DNA of 64,000 bases, from the NCBI GenBank assembly GCA_965218555.1, contig OZ244625.1, positions 4,030,001 to 4,094,000 of the forward strand. Direction: 5' to 3'. This document shows positions 16,421 to 25,869 of the stretch, piece by piece (positions within the stretch are counted from its first letter, which is position 1; each line of letters begins with the position of its first letter). The stretch is from JAPPLB01 sp965218555 (GTDB lineage Bacteria; Acidobacteriota; Terriglobia; Bryobacterales; UBA6623). The notes under the pieces are model-generated. The model ran no database searches and was not told the DNA's origin. It worked only from the letters and a program-made list of their open reading frames with translations. Both the position numbers and the translations under genes were made by a program.

Positions 16421-18490
16421 ATGTTCTTTTTGCGCGCCGCCCGATCATCTTCGATGATGCCGAGCCGAACAGACACAAGAGGCGCCAACGGAAGGTTCCC
16501 TATTCTGTCAGCGATTCGACTGAGCCTTTTTGCGATTGTCCTGCAAGGCGCCGTGCTTGCCGGAGACAAGCCTTGGACCCTGGACGCGATCATGTCGCTG
16601 AAAACGATCAGCGACCCGCAAATGAGTCCCGACGGTTCCCGCGTCGCGTACGTCGTTCGCGGTGAAACCGCGAATCACAGAGCCTACTCTTCCGAGATCC
16701 GGGTGGTGCGAACCGACACACCACGCCACGACACTCTGGTGTCCCCCTCTCATCCCTCGGACCACTCTCCTCGTTGGGTTCCCGGCAACGCCGACCGGCT
16801 CGCTTTCCTGTCCGCGCGCCGAGGCAAGATGCAGGTCTACGTCACAACGCTCTCGGAGGGCGCGGCGCGGCCCGTCACCGATTCACCCACCGGTGTAATC
16901 AGGTTTGGTTGGTCACCTGACGGGCAATCGATGACCTACGTCGCGGTCGATCCCGGCGGCCCCGAAGAGGCCGCGCGCATCGAAGCGGGCGACGATGCGA
17001 TCGTGCGGGGAGAGAACCTGAAATACAACCGCATTTATATCGTGTCCGACGGCGGCAAAGCCCGGCTGCTCACCAGGCGGGACCACCATGTCCTCTCGTT
17101 CGACTGGTCCCCCGACGGCTCCCGCATGGTCTACGCTGCCCAGAAGACTTCTGAAGGCCGTTACGCTTTTCACGTCGACATTCATGAAGTCAACGTCGAG
17201 ACGGGCGACGTCACCGATCTCGTTACGCAGGAAGGGCGCGACGCAAGCCCTGCCTACTCGCCTGACGGCAAGCAAATCGCGTTTCACACACAGGGAGCCA
17301 CGCTCAACTACTTCGCCGAGCGTGATGTTGCGCTTGTGCCTTCCGGGGGCGGGGACATTCGCAATTTGAAGAAATACTACGACGGCGACGTTTTTCGAGG
17401 AGGGGATTCCTATTGGTGGTCCGAGGATGGGTCGGAGTTGGTTTTCGGCGTCGGTAAAAGCACACGGTATCGCCTCCGCAAAATCAACGTCCGGACACGG
17501 AAGCCGATTCCCTTTGAGTCACCGGACCTCACAAGCCCGTCTGCTTTCTCGATGAGTGCGGACGGGCAGACGGTCGCATTCGTACAGTCCCGGAATGATG
17601 TCCCGCCGGAACTCGCCCTCGGCCGGATAGAGACTCCGAACAGCATGAGGAGCACGGACCTCACCGCACACAACGCGCATGCCCATGCCTATCCTTCACT
17701 CAGGACCGAGACGGTCACATGGCGCTCCAAAGACGGCTCGCTGGTTGAGGGAGTGCTGCGCTACCCGATCGGCTACGAGGAAGACTCGAAAGTCCCGTTG
17801 CTCATCGAGCTGCACGGCGGTCCGACCGGCGTGGCCACGGAGGGTTTTTCCACTCCTCGGACCTACCCTACACAACTCTTTGCTCAGGAAGGGTTCGCCG
17901 TCTTCGCGCCGAACTTTCGGGGAAGCTCGAACTATGGCGGCCCATGGCGTCTCAAGAACATCCAATCGCAGGGCTTCGGCGACTTCGACGACGTGATGAG
18001 CGGCGTTGACTACCTCATCGAAAAGGGCATCGCCGATCCTGATCGCATGGGAGTGATGGGCTGGAGCTACGGTGGCTACCTGACGTCCTGGGTCATCGGC
18101 CACACCGATCGTTTCAAAGCCGCCTCGATCGGTGCACCGGCCACGGACTGGATCACCTACTACGGCGAATTCAACGGAGCGCTTGAAGTGCTATGGACGT
18201 ATTTCGGCGGCAATCCCTGGGACTATGCAAAGAACTACATCCGTCACTCGTCACGCGAAGGCCTGGCCCGGAACGCAAAGACCCCCTCGCTCCTTCTGCG
18301 CGGGGAAAATGACTTCGACCACAACCCGGAGATCTATCAGATCCTGAACGACCGTGGCGTCCCCGTCAAGCTTGTCACCATTCCGCGAGAGGGCCACGGC
18401 ATCCGCGAACCCATGCACCAACGCGACATGATGAAGCGCAACCTGGGGTGGTTCCGCAAGTGGGTGCTCGGATCAGCGACCGAGTTGTAA
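16421..18490 (+). CDS. S9 family peptidase (prolyl oligopeptidase/acylaminoacyl-peptidase type)
   Basis: Serine peptidase of about 689 residues. After a signal-like segment (LSAIRLSLFAIVLQGAVLAG) it has a WD40/PD40 beta-propeller (about residues 30-400; ISDPQMSPDGSRVAYVV, FDWSPDGSRMVYAA, PAYSPDGKQIAFHT). A C-terminal alpha/beta-hydrolase domain carries the nucleophile in GWSYGGY (codon at 18065), the acid in GENDFDHNPE and the His in REGHGIREP; the oxyanion region LLIELHGGPTG is present. The start is unsure: a GTG at 16355 overlaps the previous stop, and ATGs at 16421, 16454 and 16457 all precede the signal segment. Peptide scavenging in the periplasm or outside the cell is the likely role. 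It is the last gene of the forward operon and is convergent with the DUF1501 gene at 18509. Confidence 0.85.
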   Translation: MFFLRAARSSSMMPSRTDTRGANGRFPILSAIRLSLFAIVLQGAVLAGDKPWTLDAIMSLKTISDPQMSPDGSRVAYVVRGETANHRAYSSEIRVVRTDTPRHDTLVSPSHPSDHSPRWVPGNADRLAFLSARRGKMQVYVTTLSEGAARPVTDSPTGVIRFGWSPDGQSMTYVAVDPGGPEEAARIEAGDDAIVRGENLKYNRIYIVSDGGKARLLTRRDHHVLSFDWSPDGSRMVYAAQKTSEGRYAFHVDIHEVNVETGDVTDLVTQEGRDASPAYSPDGKQIAFHTQGATLNYFAERDVALVPSGGGDIRNLKKYYDGDVFRGGDSYWWSEDGSELVFGVGKSTRYRLRKINVRTRKPIPFESPDLTSPSAFSMSADGQTVAFVQSRNDVPPELALGRIETPNSMRSTDLTAHNAHAHAYPSLRTETVTWRSKDGSLVEGVLRYPIGYEEDSKVPLLIELHGGPTGVATEGFSTPRTYPTQLFAQEGFAVFAPNFRGSSNYGGPWRLKNIQSQGFGDFDDVMSGVDYLIEKGIADPDRMGVMGWSYGGYLTSWVIGHTDRFKAASIGAPATDWITYYGEFNGALEVLWTYFGGNPWDYAKNYIRHSSREGLARNAKTPSLLLRGENDFDHNPEIYQILNDRGVPVKLVTIPREGHGIREPMHQRDMMKRNLGWFRKWVLGSATEL

Positions 18491-18508
18491 GAGAAGAGGT
18501 CCGCCAGG

Positions 18509-19849
18509 TTAGAACAACTCGTGGACCGGCTCGCCCGTGGTGTCGTCAATCGAGTTGGCGATCTTTAGCGGCCGGCCGATCGGCGTCATGTATTCCTTGG
18601 TCCAATCGATGCCCAAGGCTTTGTAGACCGTCGCGAACAGGTCCCCTACCATCACGCGCCGATCGGCGATGAAAGCCCCGCGCTCATCGCTGGCGCCCAC
18701 GACACGCCCGCCCTGGACGCCGCCGCCGCCCAGCAGAATCGACCAGCAATTCGGCCAATGGTCCCGGCCGAGAGCCGGATTGTGCTCAGGTGTGCGGCCG
18801 AATTCACCCATCGCCACGACCACGGTCGAATCGTAGAGGCCGCGATCAACAAGATCGTCGATCAGCGTGGAAAGCGACTTGTCGAGCGGAGGACACAGCC
18901 GGTCGCGATGGCCCGAGTCGTTCTTCGCGTGGGTGTCCCACGAGTTACCGTGATATCCCGCGGCCGTCACGAACCGCACTCCCGACTCGACCAACCTCCG
19001 CGACAACAGCAGACTCAGGCCAACCGTGCCGCGCCCGTAGGCGTCCTTCGTCTTCTCCGACTCCGCCGAGAGGTCGAACGCCTGACGCACCTCGGGAGCC
19101 AGAATCATCTCCCAGGCCTTCTGCGTAAACGAATCCATGGCAGCATGTTCGAGGCTTTCGACTCGACTGCGATACATCCGGTCAATGACCTTCTGGAATT
19201 CCATCCGCTCGGACATCGCGGCCGGCGCCAGCGATTTCGGGAGGCTGAGGTCCGCCACCTCGAAGCCGTCCTTCGCCGGGTCGGGGATCATCATCGGGTC
19301 GTAGTCCGGCCCGAGAAATGCCGAGCGGAAGTAATCCTCGTACTGTTTCTTGTTGTCCCAACTCGGAACGAACACGTACGGCGGCAGCGCGTTCGTGGGT
19401 CCCAGCTCCTTGCCGACAATCGAGCCCCAACTCGGGAACTTCATCGCCGGGTTCAACTCGTGTCCCGTTGCGGCGTAATGAGTCGCCTGCGGATGATCGT
19501 CACCGAACGACCGCATCGAGCGAATGATCGACAGCTTGTCCATCCGCTTGGCGAGCTGTGGGAGCAACTCGGAAACCTGAATGCCGGATACGTTTGTCGA
19601 GATGGGCCGGAAGGCGCTGCTGGGCTTGGGATCGAACGTATCTTTCTGGCTCGGGCCTCCCTCGAGCCAGATCACGATCACGGACTTGGCCTTCCCGCCG
19701 GGCGCATTGCCGGTACGAGCCGCTACGGCTTGCTTCAACAGCAGCGACTGGCTCAGGTGCATCCCGAGGAAGCCGAGCGAGCCGACCTTGACGAAGTCCC
19801 GCCGCGACCATTCCTGTTCACTGGCGCATTGACAACCGATGCGTTTCAT
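18509..19849 (-). CDS. DUF1501 (sulfatase-fold) protein, third copy
   Basis: About 446 residues. It is clearly more distant from the two tandem copies than they are from each other. ATG 19849 gives MKRIGCQCASEQEW followed by a Tat-like SRRDFVKVGSLGFLGMHLSQ. DUF1501 motifs are visible: VIVIWLEGGPSQKDTFDPKP, SMRSFGDDHPQATHY, VVVAMGEFGRTPEHN and GRDHWPNCWSILLGGGGVQGG. It is the last gene of a leftward operon, 32 bp after the DUF1549/1553 gene, which repeats the pairing seen in the forward operon. It is probably exported, with an unknown substrate. Confidence 0.86.
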   Translation of the reverse strand: MKRIGCQCASEQEWSRRDFVKVGSLGFLGMHLSQSLLLKQAVAARTGNAPGGKAKSVIVIWLEGGPSQKDTFDPKPSSAFRPISTNVSGIQVSELLPQLAKRMDKLSIIRSMRSFGDDHPQATHYAATGHELNPAMKFPSWGSIVGKELGPTNALPPYVFVPSWDNKKQYEDYFRSAFLGPDYDPMMIPDPAKDGFEVADLSLPKSLAPAAMSERMEFQKVIDRMYRSRVESLEHAAMDSFTQKAWEMILAPEVRQAFDLSAESEKTKDAYGRGTVGLSLLLSRRLVESGVRFVTAAGYHGNSWDTHAKNDSGHRDRLCPPLDKSLSTLIDDLVDRGLYDSTVVVAMGEFGRTPEHNPALGRDHWPNCWSILLGGGGVQGGRVVGASDERGAFIADRRVMVGDLFATVYKALGIDWTKEYMTPIGRPLKIANSIDDTTGEPVHELF

Positions 19850-19881
19850 GGTTTGCTCCCCGCGACGCCTTCCCGGTAAAA

Positions 19882-22425
19882 CTAATGATTCTCTGCAAAC
19901 TCGCGCGAACTCAACAAGCCCCACTGCAAGTGCCGCAGTCCCTCTTCGCGGCTCGCCGCCTTCGCTATCAAGCCCTTCAGATCCCGGCGCTCGGCGGCTG
20001 TCGAGTAGCGTGTCAGCGCGGCCAAATACAACTCTTCGATGATCTTTTCATCGGAGGCCCCGATTTCATATAAATCATACACCAGGGCGCCCTCATTCCA
20101 AAGCTTCTCGTTGAAAGTCGAGCCGACGAGAACGTGCAGCGCCTGTTTGAGATTTGGCTTTGTGTTTCGTTCCGGAACAGCCGCTCGATTTGGCCGTCCG
20201 TAAACATCGAGAAACAGAGATTTGAACAGATCCGTTTCGCGGAGATGGATTGCCCTCGTACCGAGCGGCATCTGGCTCTCGCCGCGGGGAGCCCCCGGAC
20301 CATACGCGGTAAACCTCGCCGCCACGCCTGTGACCGTGCTGATCGCGTCGAGCATAACCTCGGCATCCAGCGGTCGCGGCAGCGCGTGCGAATAGTTCGT
20401 CCGATCCGCCCGATTCGTCTCGTTCGTCACGCTCGAAAGCTGATACGTCCTGGAAGAGACGATCAGCCGAATCAGACGTTTAAGGTCGTATCCGTTTGCG
20501 GCGAAGTCCTCGGCCAACTCCTGCAACAACTCCGGATGCGTCGCCGGATTTGTCGAGCGGAAGTCATCAACCGGATCGACGATGCTCCGCAGGAAGAAAA
20601 GACTCCAGATGCGGTTGACAGCGGCCTCGGCGAAATACGGATGCGCCGTCATCCACTCGGCCAATTCCTGGCGCACGCTCTTCTGATTCTTGTGCGTAAG
20701 GACGGTGCCGTCGAGCAAGGTAGGCGGAATCTCCTCGCCGGTGCGGGGATGGAGAATCCGCAGCTCGCGGGCGCCCACCACATCCGGCGCAATCTCCTTG
20801 CCCATCGGGTAATCGAACACGACGGAATCCCGACCGGAAGTGCCCGTCCGGAAGACATGTCCGAAGAACGCCGTCAGCCCCCAGAACTGATCCTGCGTCC
20901 AGTTTTCGTAGGGATGGTCATGACAGCGCGCGCAATCGAACCGCCGCCCCATGAAGACGCGTGTCTCCTCCATCATCGTGTCGGCCGGCGGCCCGATCAC
21001 GGCAATCGGAAGGAAGTGCCGCGACGGTCCACTGTAGCCTTGCGCCGCAATGCGCTCACGCGCCATCTGGTCATACGGCTTGTTCTCTGCGATGCTCGCA
21101 CGAATCCACTCCCAATAATCCTGGCTCCACTTGGCGTTGTTCCCGAGCGCGAAAATCGCGACACGGAGGAAATCCGAGAAACGATATGTCCAGTAGTCAA
21201 CGTACTCGGGAGATTTCAGAAGGATATCGATCAACTTGTCCCGTTTCCGAGGGTCTTTGTCACTCAGGAACTCCCGTACCCGAGCCGGCGGAGGCAGCGT
21301 TCCCGTCACGTCCAGGCAAACGCGCCGCAGAAACTCGGCGTCGCCGGAAGGTTCAGAAGGGATGATGTTGAACTTTCGGAGCTTCGAGAAGACGTGGTCG
21401 TCGATAAAGTTGGTCGGCTGGACTTCAGGGTACTTGTCCGGCTCGGGGCCGATCACGCCGATCTGGAAGCCGCTCATCCGGCCGGCGGCCCGCACCAGGA
21501 CGGTGACCTCGCCCGGCTGCTTGGCTTTGACGAGTCCCGTATCCGACACCTCCGCGATGCCGGTGTCTTCAAGTTCGTAAAAGACATCGGCGGAACGATC
21601 CTCTTCCACTCCGTTCGCCAGCCTGCCGGTCACCAGGAGTCGATGCGTCTCACCCGGTTTCAAGAGAAGAAGCTCGGGCACGATGCTCAATCCGGCGATA
21701 CGGGAATCAGCCGTCTGCGCTTCACCGTAAGGCGCGCCCGCTCGGACCCATTCGAGAATCTTGTTGTAGTCGCTCGACCCCTTTTCGAACCGCACCCCCC
21801 CGCCATGCATGACCTGCATGGTCGGCTTGAGGAGAAGCAGGCTGTTTTCGGGATGGTCCTTGTCGATACGGGGAGTCCGGGGACCTCCCGACTCCGCGCT
21901 GAGAACCTGATACACGCCACCCTTGACGATCCACTCGTAGTCTTCGCGCGGGTGCTCCGCGTTGTCGGAAAGCTTGAAGCCGTTCTTGCCCTTGACACCG
22001 CCATGGCAGGACGCACCGTTGCAGCCGCGGCGAGTGAGAACTCCCCCGATCTCGCGCGCAAAACTGAAGGGGCGTTTCTTCGCGGAATCGCTCACGCGAA
22101 ATCGAGCTTTTGCTTGCCGCCCTTCGACGGTAGCCGTTACTTCCGCTTCGCCGTCCGATCGGCCGGACAGCATAGCGTCCGCGTCCAGCTCCAATACTTG
22201 CGGGTCCGAAACGCTCCACTGCGCGCTCGAAGTGACATCGCGCTCGCGTCCGTCCGTATAGCGGCCGATGACCAGCAGCCGCTGCGTGGCGTCCGCGCCG
22301 GTTAGTGTACGTGACGAGGGCACGAGTTCGATCGAGACAAGCTCAGCGCCCGAAGCGGGCACGAGCCCAACCAAAGTCCACACAGCGGCGAATGCCAGCA
22401 ACGGTTTGATGCGCATACCCTTCAT
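19882..22425 (-). CDS. DUF1549/DUF1553 protein with N-terminal bacterial Ig-like (BIG2) region
   Basis: About 847 residues. A signal peptide (MKGMRIKPLLAFAAVWTLVGLVPASGA) is followed by BIG2-like stretches (DATQRLLVIGRYTDGRERDVT near residue 45; a second near 285 with VTGRLANGVEEDRS). A CNGASCHGG motif in between marks a cytochrome c-like module with a CX4CH spacing. Then come DUF1549 (LDVTGTLPPPARVREFL) with CARCHDHPYENW, and DUF1553 (NRIWSLFFLRSIVDPVDDFRSTNPATHPELL region, ending REFAENH). The start codon shares one base with the previous stop (TGATG), so translation is coupled to the PPC protein. Same family as the 10126 gene, but with a different N-terminal architecture and no coiled-coil insert. 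Confidence 0.85.
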   Translation of the reverse strand: MKGMRIKPLLAFAAVWTLVGLVPASGAELVSIELVPSSRTLTGADATQRLLVIGRYTDGRERDVTSSAQWSVSDPQVLELDADAMLSGRSDGEAEVTATVEGRQAKARFRVSDSAKKRPFSFAREIGGVLTRRGCNGASCHGGVKGKNGFKLSDNAEHPREDYEWIVKGGVYQVLSAESGGPRTPRIDKDHPENSLLLLKPTMQVMHGGGVRFEKGSSDYNKILEWVRAGAPYGEAQTADSRIAGLSIVPELLLLKPGETHRLLVTGRLANGVEEDRSADVFYELEDTGIAEVSDTGLVKAKQPGEVTVLVRAAGRMSGFQIGVIGPEPDKYPEVQPTNFIDDHVFSKLRKFNIIPSEPSGDAEFLRRVCLDVTGTLPPPARVREFLSDKDPRKRDKLIDILLKSPEYVDYWTYRFSDFLRVAIFALGNNAKWSQDYWEWIRASIAENKPYDQMARERIAAQGYSGPSRHFLPIAVIGPPADTMMEETRVFMGRRFDCARCHDHPYENWTQDQFWGLTAFFGHVFRTGTSGRDSVVFDYPMGKEIAPDVVGARELRILHPRTGEEIPPTLLDGTVLTHKNQKSVRQELAEWMTAHPYFAEAAVNRIWSLFFLRSIVDPVDDFRSTNPATHPELLQELAEDFAANGYDLKRLIRLIVSSRTYQLSSVTNETNRADRTNYSHALPRPLDAEVMLDAISTVTGVAARFTAYGPGAPRGESQMPLGTRAIHLRETDLFKSLFLDVYGRPNRAAVPERNTKPNLKQALHVLVGSTFNEKLWNEGALVYDLYEIGASDEKIIEELYLAALTRYSTAAERRDLKGLIAKAASREEGLRHLQWGLLSSREFAENH

Positions 22426-24245
22426 CAGTCTTCTCTTGCCACCCGCTCTTCAGCACCACCGGCCGAGCTGATGATCTCCGGCGGTCGAATCACCATCAAC
22501 AGGAGTTCCTTCACTGGAATTGCCGGCCCCATCTTCCCATCAAGCACCGGGCGCGCCATGATCCGTACTTTCGAAGGAATTCTTGTCGCGGGCGCATCCG
22601 GCTCAGCGATGAAAAGCATCGTAGCAAGCTGGCTCTTGGCTCGATAGCGTTCAATCTTGCCATCATCAAGCGGCGGCGGCTTGTTCGGCTCCACTTCCGT
22701 TCCCATGATCGCTTGAACACCTTCGGGCAACCCCTCGGCCTGCAAGCCGATGTAACCGTCAAAGCCCTCTTCTTGATCCGTCCTGATCGAAACCTTCTTG
22801 ATCTCATCCGGGACCAGATTCAGGTGTTTCGTCCCGATGTGGACGGCGCCCACGTGAGGAACCTGCGGACGCAGAATCACACGGTAACTGAACCGGTCGT
22901 CCGCTTCCTGGGTCGTGATGTCGCGGATCTCCAGAGTGAATCTACCGTCGCGCAAGAATGTGAAAACGGTCTTGGGTTGCACCGTCTTCATGATGAATCC
23001 GCCATTGTTGTTGAGATTCGAGTGGATATTGGTGAAGACCTCGACCTTGTTCTCGTCAACGACCTTCAAAAAGGGGTTGAAGTCCGGGACAGTGGCATCG
23101 GCGGTATCGATCTCCAGCACGACTTTGTCGCCTCGCTTCGCCTCGAATTGCACACGATCGATATCGCCGGCTCTTTCAATGCTCCCTTCGATCAACGCGG
23201 GTAACGTTACTGGGACGGTATCCTCTGCGCTGTCGACCCTCGTCACCGGAATCGGCCCTTCGAAATGAACTCCTCCCTCTGCGCTTTCCGCTGATTCTTC
23301 CGATTCCGACTCCGTGACGGCTGTCTTCACAGACCGAGACCACAGTGCCTGCATCCGATCGGGCCCGAGTTCACGTGTGAAACTTCGCTCTTCCCATAGA
23401 GGGAAATCGGTTTGCGACGGGCGGTGCCGGGTCCGATGCGGGTCCCTGTGTGCGTTCCCGGTTACCGGCGCGACCCTGAGCTGATAGACATGGTTTTCGC
23501 TCCCAGGCCCTAAGAAGGTGCCCACCCGCAGGATGTAGCGGCCCGCTTCCTGAAAACGGTATTTCATTCGAGGTTCGCTCGAATTGCCCGGGAAGTGAAT
23601 CGGCTCATCATTGTAGGCCAGCCTCGTCAGCCGCCCGGGATTCAGCCAGCTTTCCGTCGGCGCAAGAAGCGTCAGCGTCGGATCCATCAAAGCCGTTCCT
23701 GAACCGACCTCGAAGAGAAACTCCTCCCCGCTTTGCACTTCGAGTTCGTAGTCGTCGACTTGGCCCTTTTCGTCAATCCGGCCGTGGACGACGACCGGGA
23801 ACGACGACAGCGAGCCGGCCAAATCCTTTGCGGCTCTCCCTCCTACAGCTTCGGTCAAGCCGGGCTCGGTGTGGACCCTGAAGACCAATGCATCCGAAAG
23901 GCCATGAGGCGTGACGAGCCTCATTCGGTGGGCTCCAGGCTGCACGGAATCACCGATGGCTATGGTAAGAACAACTTCATACAGTGGCTGATCTTTGTCT
24001 TTCTTGGGTTGGCTCTCGATCGCTGCCACCTTCTCCACGACACCCGACAAACCCGGAGCGTCGAACCACGCGGCATAGGCGCCTTCGAGCGAAGTCCCCC
24101 GCACTTGAACTTCAAATTCGCTCCCGGCCTGGCCACCGGAAGGGAAGACGGAAAGCAGCTTCGGCTCGGCGGGCACATCGCCGAACAGGATTGCGGCACT
24201 CAACAGCCCGGACACCAGCAGCTGTTTCGCCGTGATGCAGCGCAC
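22425..24245 (-). CDS. Secreted protein with TIG-like and pre-peptidase C-terminal (PPC) domains
   Basis: About 606 residues, GTG start. A signal peptide (LLVSGLLSAAILFGDVPA) is followed by an IPT/TIG-like domain (LLSVFPSGGQAGSEFEVQVRG). Then there are two PPC-type beta-jelly-roll segments (QVDDYELEVQSGEEFLFEV about residue 160; DIDRVQFEAKRGDKVVLEI about residue 360). No catalytic residues are evident. Genes of this layout regularly precede DUF1549/1553-DUF1501 pairs in Planctomycetes and Acidobacteriota, as here. It heads the leftward operon and diverges from the ECF sigma gene across about 210 bp. A structural or adhesive cell-surface role is likely but unproven. Confidence 0.8.
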   Translation of the reverse strand: MRCITAKQLLVSGLLSAAILFGDVPAEPKLLSVFPSGGQAGSEFEVQVRGTSLEGAYAAWFDAPGLSGVVEKVAAIESQPKKDKDQPLYEVVLTIAIGDSVQPGAHRMRLVTPHGLSDALVFRVHTEPGLTEAVGGRAAKDLAGSLSSFPVVVHGRIDEKGQVDDYELEVQSGEEFLFEVGSGTALMDPTLTLLAPTESWLNPGRLTRLAYNDEPIHFPGNSSEPRMKYRFQEAGRYILRVGTFLGPGSENHVYQLRVAPVTGNAHRDPHRTRHRPSQTDFPLWEERSFTRELGPDRMQALWSRSVKTAVTESESEESAESAEGGVHFEGPIPVTRVDSAEDTVPVTLPALIEGSIERAGDIDRVQFEAKRGDKVVLEIDTADATVPDFNPFLKVVDENKVEVFTNIHSNLNNNGGFIMKTVQPKTVFTFLRDGRFTLEIRDITTQEADDRFSYRVILRPQVPHVGAVHIGTKHLNLVPDEIKKVSIRTDQEEGFDGYIGLQAEGLPEGVQAIMGTEVEPNKPPPLDDGKIERYRAKSQLATMLFIAEPDAPATRIPSKVRIMARPVLDGKMGPAIPVKELLLMVIRPPEIISSAGGAEERVARED

Positions 24246-24363
24246 GAAGTCGTTACCTGGGTTCAGGATACACTATTCCCCGCAACCCGATTATAGTACG
24301 GTTCATCAGCACCCAATGCCCTTCCAGCGCGTCGAACGAAATCTCGGGTTCGCAAAAAAAACT

Positions 24364-24392
24364 GGAACATTCCGAAGCGGTCCAGTGTCTAA
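24364..24392 (+). promoter_or_regulatory. Candidate ECF-type promoter upstream of the sigma-factor gene
   Basis: GGAAC (24364-24368) and TCTAA (24388-24392) are separated by 19 bp. This resembles sigma-E-type promoters (GGAACTT, about 16 bp, TCTGA) and lies about 65 bp before the sigma gene's GTG. ECF factors commonly activate their own promoter, so autoregulation is plausible. The match is short and could be chance. Confidence 0.4.
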
Positions 24393-24458
24393 GGTTGTAA
24401 GGACGAGAGCCGGCCTTCCTTGGAAGCGGTGTCAGGCTAAGGCCGGCCCCCGGGCAAC

Positions 24459-25100
24459 GTGTTCTTGGACCTCACGGCAAACGGCATACGAGGCGAAGAC
24501 AGGGACCTCCTCTATCGCCTGCAGAATCGCTGTCCGGGGTCCTTCGAAGAGCTGCTCGACCTCTATCAGAAGCCGATCTACGGATTCGTCTACCACATGC
24601 TGGACGACCCTTCGGAAGCACCTGACGTTACGCAGGAGGTGTTCATGAAGGTCTTCTGCAAGATCGGCGACTTCCGCGGCGATTCCAGCCTCAAGACTTG
24701 GCTCTACCGCATTGCCGTGCACGAGGCTCTAAACCGTAGACGGTGGTTCTCGCGGCATCGCCGGAAAGAAACCGCGCTGGTTGGTTCAGAGAATGAGAGT
24801 ATTGGACGCGCGCGCCGCTATTTGGTTGATGAATCTGAATCACCCTTCATGGCCGCATATCGTCGAGAACAAAGAGAGTTGGTTGCAAATACGCTGCAGC
24901 GTATGGATGAACGCCTCCGAACGGTGGTGATTTTGAGGGATATCGAGGGTCTCAGCTACAACGAGATCGCCGAAACCTTGCGGGTTTCCCTGGGAACGGT
25001 CAAGTCCCGCATCCTGCGGGGACGGGAAATGTTGCGGTCGAGGCTGCCGCAGCAGGTGGCGACCACGGTGCCGGCGGGCGCGTCGCTGCAAACGGAGTGA
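24459..25100 (+). CDS. ECF-family RNA polymerase sigma factor (sigma-24/RpoE-like)
   Basis: About 213 residues, GTG start (a TTG two codons later is possible). Region 2 (about residues 20-95) shows FEELLDLYQKPIYGFVYHML, DVTQEVFMKVF and TWLYRIAVHEALNRRR. Region 4 (about 150-205) shows VVILRDIEGLSYNEIAETL and SLGTVKSRILRGREMLR, the DNA-binding helix-turn-helix that reads the -35 box. There is no region 3, as expected for ECF factors. It is followed 4 bp after its stop by a zinc-finger anti-sigma-like gene, so the two form one signalling pair. An ECF-like promoter lies just upstream. Confidence 0.93.
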   Translation: MFLDLTANGIRGEDRDLLYRLQNRCPGSFEELLDLYQKPIYGFVYHMLDDPSEAPDVTQEVFMKVFCKIGDFRGDSSLKTWLYRIAVHEALNRRRWFSRHRRKETALVGSENESIGRARRYLVDESESPFMAAYRREQRELVANTLQRMDERLRTVVILRDIEGLSYNEIAETLRVSLGTVKSRILRGREMLRSRLPQQVATTVPAGASLQTE

Positions 25101-25104
25101 GGAT

Positions 25105-25782
25105 ATGACTTGCCGTGCAATACGAAGACAGATGGGCAGATATCTCGACGCAGACCTTGGGTTTCTGAGCTGCTGGTTGCTGCGGCGGCACCTGCTGGCT
25201 TGCTCGGCGTGCTTTGACGAATACGAGGAGTGGGGCGGTCTCAGGGATCTCCGGACCGAATTGCCCGCGGTTCCCTTTCCTCTCAGCGTGCGGGCAAGAG
25301 TGCTTGTTGCGGTTTCCCACAGGTTGAACGCTCAGCCGTGGGAGCGTCTGAGAAATCAAGTCAAGAACTTCCTGCGGCCCCGGGCCGTCCCAGCGGCGGG
25401 CGGAGTGCTTGCGGCCGTGATGCTTTTCGTGGGGTTGTGCTCCGACATCGTCTTCGTTCGAAGTCCGTTTCAGGAAGACGTGCCCCTTACCTATATGACG
25501 AAGGCATGGATCAGCGATCCCAGCCTGGCCGAGATTCCCGGCCCGGTGCTCGAAGAGGATGTTACGGTCGAGGCGTTCATCGACCGCGAGGGTCGCGTCT
25601 ATCACGTTCGCATGTTGGAGATGCCGAAAAATACGCCCGATACAGAGATGAAGATCAAGTCTCAGGTGCGAAATATCTTGTTGACTACCCGGTTTGATCC
25701 GGCGACCCGGTTTGGCAAGCCTGTGTTTGGCCGCGTCCTCGTGGCATTTCGGTCGGTGATTCGCGAGACGGTCTACGGATAA
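25105..25782 (+). CDS. Putative zinc-finger anti-sigma factor with TonB-like C-terminal region
   Basis: About 225 residues. A ZAS-type motif H29-x3-C33-x2-C36 (HLLACSAC) lies in the N-terminal cytoplasmic part, the hallmark of anti-sigma factors that bind ECF factors. One membrane helix spans about residues 96-114 (VPAAGGVLAAVMLFVGLC). The periplasmic part (about 150-225) reads VEAFIDREGRVYHVRMLE and ends IRETVYG, resembling a TonB C-terminal-type fold (inference). The ATG is 4 bp after the sigma-factor stop. The layout suggests that envelope or transport status is sensed outside and passed to the sigma factor. Confidence 0.75.
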   Translation: MTCRAIRRQMGRYLDADLGFLSCWLLRRHLLACSACFDEYEEWGGLRDLRTELPAVPFPLSVRARVLVAVSHRLNAQPWERLRNQVKNFLRPRAVPAAGGVLAAVMLFVGLCSDIVFVRSPFQEDVPLTYMTKAWISDPSLAEIPGPVLEEDVTVEAFIDREGRVYHVRMLEMPKNTPDTEMKIKSQVRNILLTTRFDPATRFGKPVFGRVLVAFRSVIRETVYG

Positions 25783-25869
25783 AGGATTATTCGGCACGTC
25801 AGGTGAATTTCGACGGAACCGGCCGGCGGATGCGTGCAGCTTTCATAGGGGCGGCCGCACCAAATCCAG

